In this document: in pieces, positions 9,088 through 20,732 of the stretch | How the letters are laid out: the number at the start of each line of letters is the position of its first letter | How positions within the stretch are numbered: position 1 is the first letter of the stretch | DNA from: Chelativorans salis | GTDB taxonomy: Bacteria; Pseudomonadota; Alphaproteobacteria; Rhizobiales; Rhizobiaceae | Assembly: GCF_025336525.1 (NCBI RefSeq) | Contig: NZ_JAOCZP010000006.1 | Location: 206,482-270,481 of the forward strand | Reading direction: 5' to 3' | DNA length: 64,000 bases | Made by a program: the position numbers and the translations under genes | The notes under the pieces: model-generated | The model's input: only the letters and a program-made list of their open reading frames with translations | What the model was told of the DNA's origin: nothing | Database searches by the model: none

Positions 9088-10053
9088 GTGGCAGCAGGGC
9101 GCGACAAATCGAAGATGTATGCCAGCGACGGGCGACCTCGCGAATTGAAGGTGGATCTGGTCGCTGTCGTGGCTGCCGTGACCGACAACGATCCACGGGC
9201 ATTGACTATCAGTCAGGGCAGCGCCCTGCCCGCCGGACCTTTCGAAATGGGGCACCGTTCACTGCAAGCGGGGCTCCGTGACTGGGTGGAACAGCAGACC
9301 GGGCAAGCGCTCGGCTATATCGAGCAGCTCTACACCTTTGCCGACCGGGACCGCATCCCCGAGGAGCAAGCACGGCGAGCGATATCGATCAGCTATCTTG
9401 GCCTCACACGCGACGAGTGGAGCGAAGGCGGACCTCCTCGCGACTGGCAAAGCTGGTACGACTATTTCCCGTGGGAAGACCATCGTGCAGGCGCGCCCTC
9501 GATCATCGCCGATGCCATCCTGCCGCCCCTGAGGGCATGGACGGAACAGCAAGGCGGAAAGGCTCGTGAGGAGCGCCGGCAGCGTATCGCTATCGGCTTC
9601 GGCATCGATGGCCGCCCGTGGAACGAGGAACTCGTTCTGCAACGCTACGAGCTGCTCTACGAGGCAGCCCTCGTGGAGGAGGCGCTTAGGGATGGGGGTG
9701 GAGCGCGCGCGCCGCACATTCCGGGGCGGCCTATGATTGCAGATCACCGCCGCATCCTGGCGACCGGAATCGCGCGGCTGCGGACAAAGATCAAGTACCG
9801 CCCGGTGGTATTCGAACTGATGCCGCCGGTCTTCACACTGCTGCAACTGCAGCGGGCCGTGGAGGCGCTTGCTGGCAGACTCGTCCACAAACAGAACTTC
9901 CGCCGCCTCATCGAACAGCAGGAGCTTGTTGAGGAGACCGGCGAGACCATGTCGGAGACGGGTGGCCGTCCTGCCAAGCTGTTCCGCTTCCGGCCGGCCG
10001 TGCTGATGGAGCGATCGGCCGCAGGCACGAAATTATCCGTCTCACGATCTTGA
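9088..10053 (+). CDS. nadQ: NadQ, Nudix-related repressor of NAD biosynthesis
   Basis: A 321-residue regulator of the COG4111/NrtR-like type. The N-terminal half has a degenerate Nudix fold: [21 protein letters not shown] aligns with the Nudix box, but the catalytic REUxEExGU glutamates are not kept, so it should bind rather than hydrolyse a nucleotide. The C-terminal part (about 225-310) looks like a winged helix ([16 protein letters not shown] ... [17 protein letters not shown]). The start is GTG 9088 behind GAGGG; ATG 9115 is an alternative. It ends just before two operator-like repeats and nadABC, as expected for the rhizobial NAD regulator NadQ. The symbol rests on context and fold, recalled from comparative genomics. 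Confidence 0.75.
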   Translation: MAAGRDKSKMYASDGRPRELKVDLVAVVAAVTDNDPRALTISQGSALPAGPFEMGHRSLQAGLRDWVEQQTGQALGYIEQLYTFADRDRIPEEQARRAISISYLGLTRDEWSEGGPPRDWQSWYDYFPWEDHRAGAPSIIADAILPPLRAWTEQQGGKAREERRQRIAIGFGIDGRPWNEELVLQRYELLYEAALVEEALRDGGGARAPHIPGRPMIADHRRILATGIARLRTKIKYRPVVFELMPPVFTLLQLQRAVEALAGRLVHKQNFRRLIEQQELVEETGETMSETGGRPAKLFRFRPAVLMERSAAGTKLSVSRS

Positions 10054-10059
10054 CTCCTC

Positions 10060-10107
10060 TTATACTCAAGGTAAGCATATGCACGGCTTATACTCATTCG
10101 AAGCATA
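10060..10107 (+). promoter_or_regulatory. Two tandem NadQ-type operators before nadA
   Basis: Two near-identical 20-bp units: TTATACTCA-AGGT-AAGCATA at 10060-10079 and TTATACTCA-TTCG-AAGCATA at 10088-10107. Each is an imperfect inverted repeat (TTATaC facing GcATAA). They are 28 bp apart start to start and differ only in the central four bases. A TTGACT at 10050-10055 could be the -35 element, so the first unit would lie in the promoter; the second ends on the nadA Shine-Dalgarno. Binding by NadQ is inferred. Confidence 0.7.
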
Positions 10108-10118
10108 AGGAGGCGGCT

Positions 10119-11093
10119 GTGTTCGACCCCCCGAGCCGAACTGACGAACTTTACGACAGAGTGAAGCGCGTGATCCCGTCGGTCGAGTGGCCAGCCTTCG
10201 TGGAAGACATCGAGGCCATTCTCGAACTGAAGCGACGGCGCAATGCCGTTATCCTGGCGCACAACTACCAGACGCCGGAGATATTCCACTGCGTGGCTGA
10301 CATCGTGGGCGACAGCCTGGCGCTTGCCCGCAAGGCCATGGAAACGGAGGCAGACGTCATCGTTCTGGCCGGCGTCCACTTCATGGCCGAGACCGCGAAG
10401 CTGCTCAACCCGGACAAGACTGTGCTCATTCCAGACCTGGGGGCGGGGTGCTCGCTTGCCGAGTCCATCACGGCCGAGGATGTCTGCCTGATGCGCCTGC
10501 GGTTTCCGGGGGTTCCGGTCGTCACCTATGTCAACACATCTGCCGCGGTAAAGGCGCAGTCCGACATCTGCTGCACCTCCAGCAATGCGCGCGAAGTGGT
10601 GGAATCCCTCGGTCGACCACGCGTCATCATGCTCCCCGACGAATATCTCGCGAAGAACATCGCAGCACAGACGGATGTCGAGATCATTGCCTGGAAGGGC
10701 CGTTGCGAGGTGCACGAGCGCTTCACCGCCGAAGACATCCGTGAATTGCGGGAGACCCATCCTGGCGTGTTGGTACTCGCACATCCCGAGTGCCCGCCGG
10801 AGGTCGTTGCGGAGGCGGATTACTCTGGCTCTACTGCCGCAATGTCGGACTATGTGGGGCGCGAGAAGCCGCAGCGCGTGGTCCTGATGACGGAATGCTC
10901 CATGAGCGACAATGTGGCCGTGGCGCACCCGGACGTCGAGTTCGTCCGCCCATGCAATCTCTGCCCGCACATGAAGCGCATCACGCTTGCCAATATCCGC
11001 ACAGCACTTGATGAGAACCAGCACGAGGTGACTGTCGCGCCCAAGGTGATGGAGCGTGCCCGGCACGCGGTCGAGCGGATGCTTGCCATATGA
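10119..11093 (+). CDS. nadA: Quinolinate synthase A
   Basis: Condenses iminoaspartate with dihydroxyacetone phosphate to quinolinate, using a [4Fe-4S] cluster. GTG 10119 is chosen because AAGGAGG (10107-10113) lies 5 nt upstream; this gives 324 residues, beginning [13 protein letters not shown]. Family motifs include [23 protein letters not shown] and [14 protein letters not shown]. Likely cluster cysteines are in [18 protein letters not shown] and [11 protein letters not shown]. First gene of nadABC; its stop overlaps the nadB start. Confidence 0.95.
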   Translation: MFDPPSRTDELYDRVKRVIPSVEWPAFVEDIEAILELKRRRNAVILAHNYQTPEIFHCVADIVGDSLALARKAMETEADVIVLAGVHFMAETAKLLNPDKTVLIPDLGAGCSLAESITAEDVCLMRLRFPGVPVVTYVNTSAAVKAQSDICCTSSNAREVVESLGRPRVIMLPDEYLAKNIAAQTDVEIIAWKGRCEVHERFTAEDIRELRETHPGVLVLAHPECPPEVVAEADYSGSTAAMSDYVGREKPQRVVLMTECSMSDNVAVAHPDVEFVRPCNLCPHMKRITLANIRTALDENQHEVTVAPKVMERARHAVERMLAI

Positions 11094-12607
11094 GGCAAAA
11101 CATCAACGTCCACGACCTCGGCGGGCGGCCAGTGATTGTCGGCGCGGGCCTCGCCGGGCTGATGACGGCGCTACATCTGGCCCCGGAGCCCGTCGTGATC
11201 CTGTCCAAGGTGCGCCTCGGAGAGGAAGCGGCGAGCGCCTGGGCGCAAGGCGGCCTCGCCGCCTGCCTCGGGCCCGACGACAGCCCTGACCTTCACCTGG
11301 CCGATACGCTCGCTGCCGGTGAAGGGCTTTGCGACCCGCAGGTCGCGGATGCGGTAGTCCGCGTTGCCCCGGCGGCCGTCGAAGCGTTGATGGGCTTCGG
11401 CGCACGTTTCGACAAAGCAGCGGATGGCACGCTGATGCTCGGCCTAGAGGCAGCCCATTGCCGTCGTCGCATCGTCCATGCCGGAGGGGACGCCAGCGGC
11501 CGCGAGATCATGCGAGCGCTCATCTCCACGGTCCGCCGAACGCCATCGATCACCGTCCTCGAAGGCATCGAAGCGCGGCGGCTATTGGTGGAGGACGGCG
11601 CCGCGTCCGGCGTACTTGGCGTCGGCTCTTGCGCTCCGGTGCTGTTTTCCACCGGGCGCGTGGTGATCGCCACGGGCGGCATCGGCGGCCTCTTTCATGA
11701 CACCACCAACCCTCCCGGCTCCTTCGGTCAGGGCCTGGCGCTGGCGGCACGCGCCGGCGTGGAGCTCGCCGATATGGAATTCATCCAGTTCCATCCCACT
11801 GCACTCGACCGACCGGATCGGCCGATGCGGCTCATCAGCGAGGCCGTACGCGGCGAAGGCGCGATCCTGATAGACGAGTGTGGCCGGCGTTTTCTTGAGG
11901 CGGTGCCGGGTGCGGAGCTTGCCTCGCGAGATGTCGTGGCGCGCGCAGTGGCTGCCCATCTTGCCAAGGGCCATCGCGTGTTTTTAGACGCGCGGGAGAA
12001 GCCCGGCACCGCGTTTGCCTCGCGCTTTCCCGCAATCGCCGCAGCGTGCAATGCGCGCGGCATCGATCCGTCGCGCGAGCCGATCCCAGTCCGGCCCGCT
12101 GCACATTTCCACATGGGCGGGATTGCCGTGGACGCGCGCGGGCAAAGCTCGGTGCCTGGCCTTTGGGCCTGCGGCGAGGTTGCCTGCACCAGCCTTCACG
12201 GCGCCAATCGGCTCGCCAGCAACTCGCTCACCGAAGCCGCCGTCTTCACCCGCTGGGCCGCGGAAAGCGTGGGCGGGGCGGCGGTGCGGTCAAACCCGCG
12301 GCCAGTCTCTCTCTCGGTACCCTGCGCGGCAGATCCCACCATGCTGCGTTGCCTTGTCTCCCGCATCCTCGGCACCGTGCGCGAGGGCCAAGCCTTGTTG
12401 GACGCCATCCCTCTTCTTGTCTCCCTGGCCAACCGCAAAGGCCCCGCTTCCGATCCCGCCGCAATCGCGCTGATGACCGCCGTTTCGCTCTCATGCGGGA
12501 AGAAAGCCGAGGTGCTCACTTCCGCTCCGACTTTCCATGGCGGGGCACGCGCGCCCGGCACTCGCGCCTTACCCTCAAGCAGGCGTTCGAGGCCGGACGG
12601 GATCTAG
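11090..12607 (+). CDS. nadB: L-aspartate oxidase
   Basis: A 505-residue FAD enzyme that oxidises aspartate to iminoaspartate, the partner substrate of NadA. The N-terminal dinucleotide motif is [57 protein letters not shown] and [18 protein letters not shown] are typical of the fumarate reductase/aspartate oxidase flavoproteins. The C-terminal helical domain is short compared with E. coli NadB. It overlaps nadA by 4 nt (ATGA), so the two are translationally coupled. Confidence 0.94.
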   Translation: MRQNINVHDLGGRPVIVGAGLAGLMTALHLAPEPVVILSKVRLGEEAASAWAQGGLAACLGPDDSPDLHLADTLAAGEGLCDPQVADAVVRVAPAAVEALMGFGARFDKAADGTLMLGLEAAHCRRRIVHAGGDASGREIMRALISTVRRTPSITVLEGIEARRLLVEDGAASGVLGVGSCAPVLFSTGRVVIATGGIGGLFHDTTNPPGSFGQGLALAARAGVELADMEFIQFHPTALDRPDRPMRLISEAVRGEGAILIDECGRRFLEAVPGAELASRDVVARAVAAHLAKGHRVFLDAREKPGTAFASRFPAIAAACNARGIDPSREPIPVRPAAHFHMGGIAVDARGQSSVPGLWACGEVACTSLHGANRLASNSLTEAAVFTRWAAESVGGAAVRSNPRPVSLSVPCAADPTMLRCLVSRILGTVREGQALLDAIPLLVSLANRKGPASDPAAIALMTAVSLSCGKKAEVLTSAPTFHGGARAPGTRALPSSRRSRPDGI

Positions 12608-12648
12608 TCCCAGAACCCACTCTCCTATCGGCCCGGAGTGCATGATTC

Positions 12649-13506
12649 ATGGCTGTTCCTCCCCTTCCCCCCATCTTATTCGAGCCCCTGGTCCGCTCTG
12701 CGCTAACGGAGGATATCGGCCGTGCCGGCGATCTCACGAGCGATGCAGTGGTCTCCGCCGACCTCCATGCTGAAATGACGTTCGTCGCCCGTGAGCCCGG
12801 CGTCATCGCCGGGTTCGATCCGGCCGCGCTCGCTTTCCGCCTCGTGGACCCGACGATCGCGCTACAGATCACCCGACCGGACGGCAGCACCGTTGACGCG
12901 GGCGACGCCATCGCCACCGTAAGCGGGCCCGCACGCAGCCTTCTTTCCGCCGAGCGCACGACCCTCAACTTCCTTTGCCATCTGAGCGGTATCGCCACAG
13001 CGACCTCAATGATGGTCGAGGCTGTGAAGGGACACAAGGCGAAGATCACCTGCACACGCAAGACGACGCCGGGCCTGCGCACGATGGAAAAATATGCCGT
13101 GCGCGCCGGCGGCGGTTCGAACCACCGCTTCGGCCTCGATGATGCAATCCTCATCAAGGACAATCACATTGCCATCGCCGGCGGTATCCACGCCGCGGTC
13201 GAGCGGGCGCGCACCCATGCCGGTCACATGGTCAAGATCGAGGTGGAAATCGATACGCTAGACCAGCTCGAGGAGGCGCTCTCACTCGGTGTTGACGCGG
13301 TGCTCCTGGACAACATGACCCCACATGAGTTGGCTCACGCGGTGCGCCTAGTCGGCGAGCGCGCGATCACCGAGGCCTCCGGCCGCATCACGCCGGAAAC
13401 CGTGTCGGCTATAGCTGCATCCAATGTGGACCTCATCTCCGTGGGCTGGATCACCCACAGCGCGCCTGCACTGGACATTGGGCTGGATGTTTTGGTGAGG
13501 CGATAG
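12649..13506 (+). CDS. nadC: Nicotinate-nucleotide pyrophosphorylase (carboxylating)
   Basis: A 285-residue quinolinate phosphoribosyltransferase giving nicotinate mononucleotide. Motifs: ERTTLNFLCHLSGIAT, CTRKTTPGLRTMEKYAV, GGGSNHRFGLDDAILIKDNH, EVEIDTLDQLEEAL, LLDNMTPHEL and EASGRITPETV. These supply the basic residues that bind quinolinate and PRPP. It starts 41 nt after nadB and completes the de novo NAD operon. A 17-bp palindrome and the thi promoter follow. Confidence 0.95.
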   Translation: MAVPPLPPILFEPLVRSALTEDIGRAGDLTSDAVVSADLHAEMTFVAREPGVIAGFDPAALAFRLVDPTIALQITRPDGSTVDAGDAIATVSGPARSLLSAERTTLNFLCHLSGIATATSMMVEAVKGHKAKITCTRKTTPGLRTMEKYAVRAGGGSNHRFGLDDAILIKDNHIAIAGGIHAAVERARTHAGHMVKIEVEIDTLDQLEEALSLGVDAVLLDNMTPHELAHAVRLVGERAITEASGRITPETVSAIAASNVDLISVGWITHSAPALDIGLDVLVRR

Positions 13507-13564
13507 CCGGAACCTCCAAGGACATGGCATTTCCGCTCCGAGCGAGCGGGACGCAAGGGACAAG

Positions 13565-13600
13565 CCCGCTTGACAAGCGGGGGTGTATTTCTTCTACACT
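13565..13600 (+). promoter_or_regulatory. Predicted thi promoter with a perfect 17-bp palindrome
   Basis: TTGACA at 13570-13575 is a consensus -35. TCTACACT at 13593-13600 supplies the -10 region (17-19 nt spacer). The -35 lies inside the perfect palindrome CCCGCTTG-A-CAAGCGGG (13565-13581). The palindrome could be an operator or the stem of a nadABC terminator, although no T-run follows. Confidence 0.6.
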
Positions 13601-13608
13601 AAAGTCAT

Positions 13609-15677
<2,069 letters not shown>

Positions 15678-15680
15678 GCC

Positions 15681-16682
15681 GTGCGCGTGCTGGTGAAGGG
15701 AGCGGGGGTGGCAGGCCTCGCCGTTGCGCATGAGCTTGCCCGGCGCAACATGGCCGTGACCGTTGCCGAAATCCGTGCCGGCATCGGCGGCAACGCCTCG
15801 TGGCTCGCAGGCGGCATGCTCGCCCCGTGGTGCGAACGCGAGAGCGCCGGGGAGGCGGTGATCGCGCTCGGGCGCGGCGCTGCCGACTGGTGGAGCGCGG
15901 CCCTTCCCGGCCATGTCACGCGGGCGGGAACGCTCGTCGTGGCGCATCCCCGCGACGCCTCGGAGCTGAGACGTTTCTCGCAGCGCACGGAGAACCACGC
16001 CTGGCTGACGGAAGACGCGATCGCCAAACTCGAGCCCGACCTTGCCGGCCACTTCCGACTAGGTCTTTTCTTCGACCAGGAAGCGCATCTCGATCCGCGG
16101 CGGGCGATGGAGGCGCTTGTCGAAAAGCTCTCCGCCATGGGCGTCACATTCCTCTTCGGCAGCGGACAGCCCGTCCCTTCCGGTTTCGACCGCATGATCG
16201 ACTGCACCGGGATGGCAGCCCAAGATCCGGCTCTGCGCGGCGTGCGCGGAGAAATGCTGATCCTGCGCACCAGCGACATCAGCCTTAAGCGGCCGGTGCG
16301 TCTCCTCCACCCGCGCCATCCGATCTACATCGTTCCGCGCCCCGACCACCACTTCATGGTCGGGGCGACCATGATCGAAAGCGACAATGAAGGCCCGATC
16401 ACAGCGCGCTCGGCCATGGAGCTCCTCAACGCGGCCTATGCGCTCCACCCCGCCTTTGGTGAGGCCGAGATTGTGGAGACGGGGGCGGCGCTAAGGCCCG
16501 CCTATCGCGACAATCTCCCGCGCGTAGACGCCCGCGACGGGACCGTCACCGTGAACGGTTTCTACCGCCACGGCTTCCTGCTCGCCCCGGTAATGGCACA
16601 GCAGGCCGCCGAACTTGTCTTCGCATCTGAAAGCGACACGGAGCCCGAACATGAAGCTGATCATCAACGGCGAAGCGCTTGA
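15681..16682 (+). CDS. thiO: Glycine oxidase ThiO
   Basis: A 333-residue FAD oxidase making dehydroglycine (iminoglycine) for thiazole formation. The GTG start lies 3 nt after the thiC stop. The dinucleotide fold is [20 protein letters not shown], followed by [17 protein letters not shown], the DAO-family signature. The C-terminal [14 protein letters not shown] and [17 protein letters not shown] segments shape the flavin and substrate pocket. The end overlaps thiS by 32 nt. Confidence 0.92.
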   Translation: MRVLVKGAGVAGLAVAHELARRNMAVTVAEIRAGIGGNASWLAGGMLAPWCERESAGEAVIALGRGAADWWSAALPGHVTRAGTLVVAHPRDASELRRFSQRTENHAWLTEDAIAKLEPDLAGHFRLGLFFDQEAHLDPRRAMEALVEKLSAMGVTFLFGSGQPVPSGFDRMIDCTGMAAQDPALRGVRGEMLILRTSDISLKRPVRLLHPRHPIYIVPRPDHHFMVGATMIESDNEGPITARSAMELLNAAYALHPAFGEAEIVETGAALRPAYRDNLPRVDARDGTVTVNGFYRHGFLLAPVMAQQAAELVFASESDTEPEHEADHQRRSA

Positions 16683-16848
16683 GGCATCGGCGGCAACGCT
16701 CGCCGAGCTTCTTGCCGAACTCGACTATGAGGGAGCCTGGCTCGCCACTGCCGTCAACGGCGAGCTCGTGCGGGCAGAAGAGCGGCAGGATTGCCGGCTG
16801 TGCGACGAGGACCGCATCGAGATACTCTCGCCAATGCAGGGAGGATGA
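16651..16848 (+). CDS. thiS: Sulfur carrier protein ThiS
   Basis: A 65-residue ubiquitin-like protein from ATG 16651 ([10 protein letters not shown]...), ending in the diagnostic Gly-Gly (SPMQGG), which is adenylated and thiocarboxylated to give sulfur to the thiazole. It begins inside the 3' end of thiO in another frame and ends 4 nt before thiG. VALUES typical of ThiS, such as [24 protein letters not shown], are split across the beta-grasp fold. Confidence 0.93.
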   Translation: MKLIINGEALEASAATLAELLAELDYEGAWLATAVNGELVRAEERQDCRLCDEDRIEILSPMQGG

Positions 16849-16852
16849 ACCA

Positions 16853-17626
16853 ATGCTGACATGCTACGGCGTGGAGCTTGCCTCGCGCCTCTTCCTCGGC
16901 ACCGCACAATATCCTTCGCCTGCCATCCTCGCCGACACCGTGCGCGCCTCGGGCACGGAGGTCGTCACGGTGTCGCTGCGCCGCGAGACAGCGGGCGGCG
17001 CCTCCGGCGGGCGCTTCTGGGAGTTGATCCGCGAGCTAGGCGTGCGTGTCCTGCCCAACACGGCCGGCTGCCACTCGGTCAAGGAAGCCGTCACCACGGC
17101 CCGAATGGCGCGGGAGGTCTTCGCCACGGACTGGATCAAGCTCGAGGTGATCGGGAACCACGACACGCTGCAGCCCGATGTCTTCGGGCTCGTCGAGTCC
17201 GCGCGCATCCTGTCCGAGGAGGGCTTCTCGGTTTTCCCGTACACAACCGACGATCTGGTCGTCGCCGAGCGGCTGCTGGAGGCTGGTTGCAAAGTGCTGA
17301 TGCCGTGGTGCGCGCCCATCGGCTCCGCGGCAGGGCCACTCAACGTCCGGGCGCTCAGGTCGCTGCGCGCCCATTTCCCTGACACACCCCTCATCGTCGA
17401 TGCCGGCCTCGGTCGCCCCTCCCATGCTGCTGCCGTCATGGAGCTAGGCTTCGACGCCGTGCTTCTCAACACTGCGGTCGCCAAGGCCGGTGATCCCGCT
17501 GGCATGGCGCATGCCTTCGCCGGCGCCGTGGAGGCCGGATTAGAGGCCTACCGAGCCGGCATCGTAGAACCCAGGGAGACGGCCGTTCCGTCGACGCCGG
17601 TCATCGGCCAGGCGGTGTTCTCGTGA
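16853..17626 (+). CDS. thiG: Thiazole synthase
   Basis: A 257-residue TIM-barrel enzyme that assembles thiazole phosphate from DXP, ThiS-thiocarboxylate and dehydroglycine. ATG 16853 follows GGGAGG by 8 nt; the open frame extends further but the protein begins normally at [20 protein letters not shown]. The imine-forming lysine is in [10 protein letters not shown]. Other motifs: [41 protein letters not shown] and [12 protein letters not shown]. It overlaps thiE by 4 nt. Confidence 0.96.
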   Translation: MLTCYGVELASRLFLGTAQYPSPAILADTVRASGTEVVTVSLRRETAGGASGGRFWELIRELGVRVLPNTAGCHSVKEAVTTARMAREVFATDWIKLEVIGNHDTLQPDVFGLVESARILSEEGFSVFPYTTDDLVVAERLLEAGCKVLMPWCAPIGSAAGPLNVRALRSLRAHFPDTPLIVDAGLGRPSHAAAVMELGFDAVLLNTAVAKAGDPAGMAHAFAGAVEAGLEAYRAGIVEPRETAVPSTPVIGQAVFS

Positions 17627-18228
17627 AGCTCGAACCGTTCTATCTCATCGTCGACAGCGCGGCCTGGGTGGAGCGGCTCGTGCCGCTCGGCGTGAAGCTC
17701 CTGCAGTTGCGCATCAAGGACATGGAGGAGCGCCGGCTGCGCGAGGAAATACGCGCCGCAAAGGCAATCTGCGCCGCCCATGACTGCACACTCGTGATCA
17801 ACGATCACTGGCGGCTGGCCATCGAGGAAGGTTGCGGCTGGGTCCATCTCGGCCAGGAAGACCTTGCGACTGCCGACAGAGCGGCGATCCACGCGGCAGG
17901 CCTCAAACTCGGCCTCAGCACCCACGACGAAGCCGAGCTTGCCACCGCGCTCGCTGCTTCGCCCGACTATCTCGCCCTCGGGCCTATCTTTCCGACCATC
18001 CTGAAAAAGATGAAATGGGCACCGCAGGGCCTCGACCGCATCACCGAGTGGAAACGCCGCGTGGCGCCACTGCCGCTGGTTGCCATCGGCGGCCTGACGC
18101 CGGAACGTCTTCCAGGAATTTTCGAGAACGGTGCGGATACGGCTGCCGTCGTCACCGACATACTGCTGCATCCCGATCCGGAGGCGCGAACACGCGAGTG
18201 GATCGAGGCGACCGCACCATGGCGATAA
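17623..18228 (+). CDS. thiE: Thiamine-phosphate synthase
   Basis: A 201-residue TIM barrel joining HMP-pyrophosphate with thiazole phosphate. GTG 17623 overlaps the thiG stop (GTGA). Motifs: [54 protein letters not shown] and [11 protein letters not shown]. The usual HxGQxD/GxSTH signatures are intact although the protein is a little short. It overlaps thiD by 10 nt. Confidence 0.93.
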   Translation: MKLEPFYLIVDSAAWVERLVPLGVKLLQLRIKDMEERRLREEIRAAKAICAAHDCTLVINDHWRLAIEEGCGWVHLGQEDLATADRAAIHAAGLKLGLSTHDEAELATALAASPDYLALGPIFPTILKKMKWAPQGLDRITEWKRRVAPLPLVAIGGLTPERLPGIFENGADTAAVVTDILLHPDPEARTREWIEATAPWR

Positions 18229-18971
18229 CAGCTTCGCACGTGCTGGCCATCGCCGGCTCCGACTCATCAGGCGGCGCCGGTCTGTCACGTGACGTCGAGG
18301 CTATTGCCGCTTTCGGCCTGCGCACCGCCATCGCCGTGACCGCGGTCACGGTTCAGACGCACCAGCAGGTTCTTACCGTCGAAGCCATGCCGCCCGCCCT
18401 CGTTGCGGATCAGATGCGGACCGCGCTCGAGGCTAATCCGATCGGCGCGATCAAGATCGGCATGCTCGCCGCGAAAGGCACAATCGATGCGGTGGCATCA
18501 GTCCTGCGCGCCCATGCCAATGTGCCGGTGGTTCTCGACCCCGTGCTCGCGGCGTCCTCCGGCGGAGCACTGTTGGAACCGGACGCAGTCGCCGTGCTGA
18601 CACACGATCTGATGCCGCTTTGCCGACTGATTACTCCAAATCTCCAGGAGCTGGCTCTCCTAACCGGCTCTCGATCAGTTGGGAGTGAAGAGGAAGTGCT
18701 ACGCCAGGGCAGGATCCTGCTCGACGCCGGCGCGCCGGCAGTGCTGGTCAAAGGCGGGCACGGCTCGGGGAAATGGTCGACAGATATCCTGCTACGGCCG
18801 GATAGTGAACCGGTTCGATTTGAGGCGCTTCGTCTGAACCGCCAACTGCGGGGAACGGGTTGTATGCTCGCGAGTGCAATCGCGGCGCTTCTGGCACTTG
18901 ATGCAACTGTGGAGGAAAGCGTGCGGAGGGCCAAGCAATTCGTTCGCGACAATATCAGCCGAGCTGAATAA
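18219..18971 (+). CDS. thiD: Hydroxymethylpyrimidine / phosphomethylpyrimidine kinase
   Basis: A 250-residue ribokinase-fold kinase phosphorylating HMP and HMP-P. ATG 18219 ([15 protein letters not shown]) is chosen; upstream sequence in this frame belongs to thiE in another frame. Motifs: AIAGSDSSGGAGLSRDVEAI, AVTVQTHQQV, VLDPVLAASSG, PNLQELALLTG, VLVKGGHG and the anion-hole signature RGTGCMLASAIAA. It completes a full thiamine phosphate branch under one riboswitch. Confidence 0.94.
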   Translation: MAITASHVLAIAGSDSSGGAGLSRDVEAIAAFGLRTAIAVTAVTVQTHQQVLTVEAMPPALVADQMRTALEANPIGAIKIGMLAAKGTIDAVASVLRAHANVPVVLDPVLAASSGGALLEPDAVAVLTHDLMPLCRLITPNLQELALLTGSRSVGSEEEVLRQGRILLDAGAPAVLVKGGHGSGKWSTDILLRPDSEPVRFEALRLNRQLRGTGCMLASAIAALLALDATVEESVRRAKQFVRDNISRAE

Positions 18972-19209
18972 CGGAAGAGCTGGTACGGCACGCAAACTCG
19001 AGTGGAAGCATCCGCCTCAATCCGATACCGCGTTTGAGGCATCCGCCGGTTAGGGAGAAATTCGTTCTCCTTTGCCCGGTTTAAGCAACACGCAATTGTC
19101 CGTGGCGAGCCCTTCGGCAGGTGCCGGAGCCTTGTCCAAATTTGCGTTAGCCTTAGATTTCCGGACCATTCGGCGCTTGCCGCCAAGACAAGTAACGGGA
19201 ATAGCGACA

Positions 19210-19977
19210 ATGAATTGGCTGAAGACCCTCTTCGCCGCCTTTGCTTTGCAGGCGGCAGCGCTCTCATTCGCCCACGCAGAGCTTGCGGATGTGAAGGCCG
19301 CGGGCGTGCTGCGGATCGGGACGGAAGGAACCTATGCCCCCTTCACCTACCACGACAGCTCCGGCGATCTGGTCGGTTTCGACGTCGAACTCGGACGCGA
19401 GGTTGCCAAGCGCCTTGGCGTGGAGGCTCAGTTTCTTGAAGGCCGCTGGGACGGTCTCATCGCCGGGCTCGATGCGAACCGCTACGATGCTGTTATCAAC
19501 CAGGTCGGCATTACCGAGGAGCGCAAGGCAAAATACGATTTCTCCGAGCCCTACATCGCCTCCAAGGCGGCGCTGATCGTGCGCGAGGATAATGACGAGA
19601 TCGGCAGCTTTGCGGACCTGGAGGGCAAGAGGTCCGCCCAGTCGCTGACGAGCAACTATGCGAAGATGGCCGAAGAGGCGGGCGCCGAGCTGGTCGCCAC
19701 TGAAGGCTTCGATCAGGCGGTCCAGCTCGTCGTCAACCGCCGGGCGGACGCGACGATCAACGACAGCCTGTCCTTCTATGATTTCAAAAAACAGCGGCCG
19801 AACGCACCGGTGGAGATCGCCGCGACCCAGGAGGATGCCAGCTATTCGGGCATCATCGTCAGGAAGGGCCAGCCGGAACTCGTTGCCGCAATCAACAAGG
19901 CGCTCGAGGAGATCAAAGCTGATGGCACCTACCAGAGGCTTTCCGAGAAGTATTTCGGCGTGGACGTTTCCGAGTAG
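19210..19977 (+). CDS. Amino-acid ABC transporter substrate-binding protein (cystine type)
   Basis: A 255-residue periplasmic binding protein of the family-3 fold. ATG 19210 starts a clear signal peptide (MNWLKTLFAAFALQAAALSFAHA), so the longer open frame is not used. Motifs: GVLRIGTEGTYAPFTYHD, LVGFDVELGREVAKRLG, WDGLIAGLDANRYDAVINQV, FSEPYIASKAALIV. The sequence and gene order resemble the E. coli FliY/TcyJ-TcyL-TcyN cystine system; exact ligand is inferred. A stable hairpin separates it from the permease gene. Confidence 0.85.
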   Translation: MNWLKTLFAAFALQAAALSFAHAELADVKAAGVLRIGTEGTYAPFTYHDSSGDLVGFDVELGREVAKRLGVEAQFLEGRWDGLIAGLDANRYDAVINQVGITEERKAKYDFSEPYIASKAALIVREDNDEIGSFADLEGKRSAQSLTSNYAKMAEEAGAELVATEGFDQAVQLVVNRRADATINDSLSFYDFKKQRPNAPVEIAATQEDASYSGIIVRKGQPELVAAINKALEEIKADGTYQRLSEKYFGVDVSE

Positions 19978-19997
19978 GCAGATAGTCTGGACATGAG

Positions 19998-20038
19998 CGA
20001 GCGGGGCGGATTTCCCAAGTCTGCCCCGCTCGTCTTTT
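19998..20038 (+). terminator. Strong hairpin with T-run between binding protein and permease genes
   Basis: CGAGCGGGGC (19998-20007) pairs with GCCCCGCTCG (20023-20032); the stem extends inward through G-T, G-C and A-T pairs (to 20010/20020), giving 13 bp and a 9-nt loop, followed by TCTTTT. It lies inside the operon, so it probably acts as a leaky terminator or 3'-end stabiliser keeping binding protein in excess over permease. Confidence 0.75.
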
Positions 20039-20051
20039 GAAGGAGGTTCCC

Positions 20052-20732
20052 GTGCCGCATTGGCTCGACCTGATGCTATCCTCGCTTGGCCCGCTGCTCT
20101 TGGCCGGGTTGCGCTTCACCGTGCCGTTGACGCTGCTGTCGTTCAGCCTCGGCCTGATGCTCGGATTGGTCGTGGCAGTGGTGCGGCTGTTCGCGCCGAC
20201 ACCCTTTGCCGCGGTGGTTCGCTTCTATGTCTGGATTTTCCGCGGCACGCCGCTCCTGGTGCAGCTCTTTCTGATCTTCTACGGGCTGCCCAGTGTCGGC
20301 ATCGTGCTTGATGCCTTTCCGGCGGCGCTCATTGGATTTACGCTGAACATCGGCGCCTATACGTCGGAAACGATCCGCGCCACCATCTCTTCTGTACCGA
20401 AAGGTCAGTGGGAGGCGGCGTACTCGATCGGCATGAGCTGGAGCCAGGTAATGCGCCGCACGATCCTGCCGCAGGCCGCGCGCGTTGCGGTGCCGCCGTT
20501 GTCGAACACCTTCATCTCCCTGGTGAAGGATACCTCGCTGGCTGCCGCCATTACCGTGCCGGAGCTGTTCCAGGCCGCGCAACGCATCGTGGCAACGACG
20601 TATGAACCGCTGATCCTCTACATCGAGGCAGCACTGATCTATCTCCTGATGAGTTCTGTACTGTCGCAGCTCCAGGTGCGTCTCGAACAGCGTCTCGGTC
20701 GCTATGGTGGTTTTCTGGAGGCGCGGGCATGA
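20052..20732 (+). CDS. Amino-acid ABC transporter permease (cystine type)
   Basis: A 226-residue HisM/GlnP-family membrane protein. GTG 20052 is preferred, with AAGGAGG at 20040-20046 5 nt upstream. About five transmembrane helices; RFTVPLTLLSFSLGLMLG, FRGTPLLVQLFLIFYGLP and the EAA loop EAAYSIGMSWSQVMRRTILP (the ATPase contact) are typical. It overlaps the ATPase gene by 4 nt. Confidence 0.9.
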   Translation: MPHWLDLMLSSLGPLLLAGLRFTVPLTLLSFSLGLMLGLVVAVVRLFAPTPFAAVVRFYVWIFRGTPLLVQLFLIFYGLPSVGIVLDAFPAALIGFTLNIGAYTSETIRATISSVPKGQWEAAYSIGMSWSQVMRRTILPQAARVAVPPLSNTFISLVKDTSLAAAITVPELFQAAQRIVATTYEPLILYIEAALIYLLMSSVLSQLQVRLEQRLGRYGGFLEARA

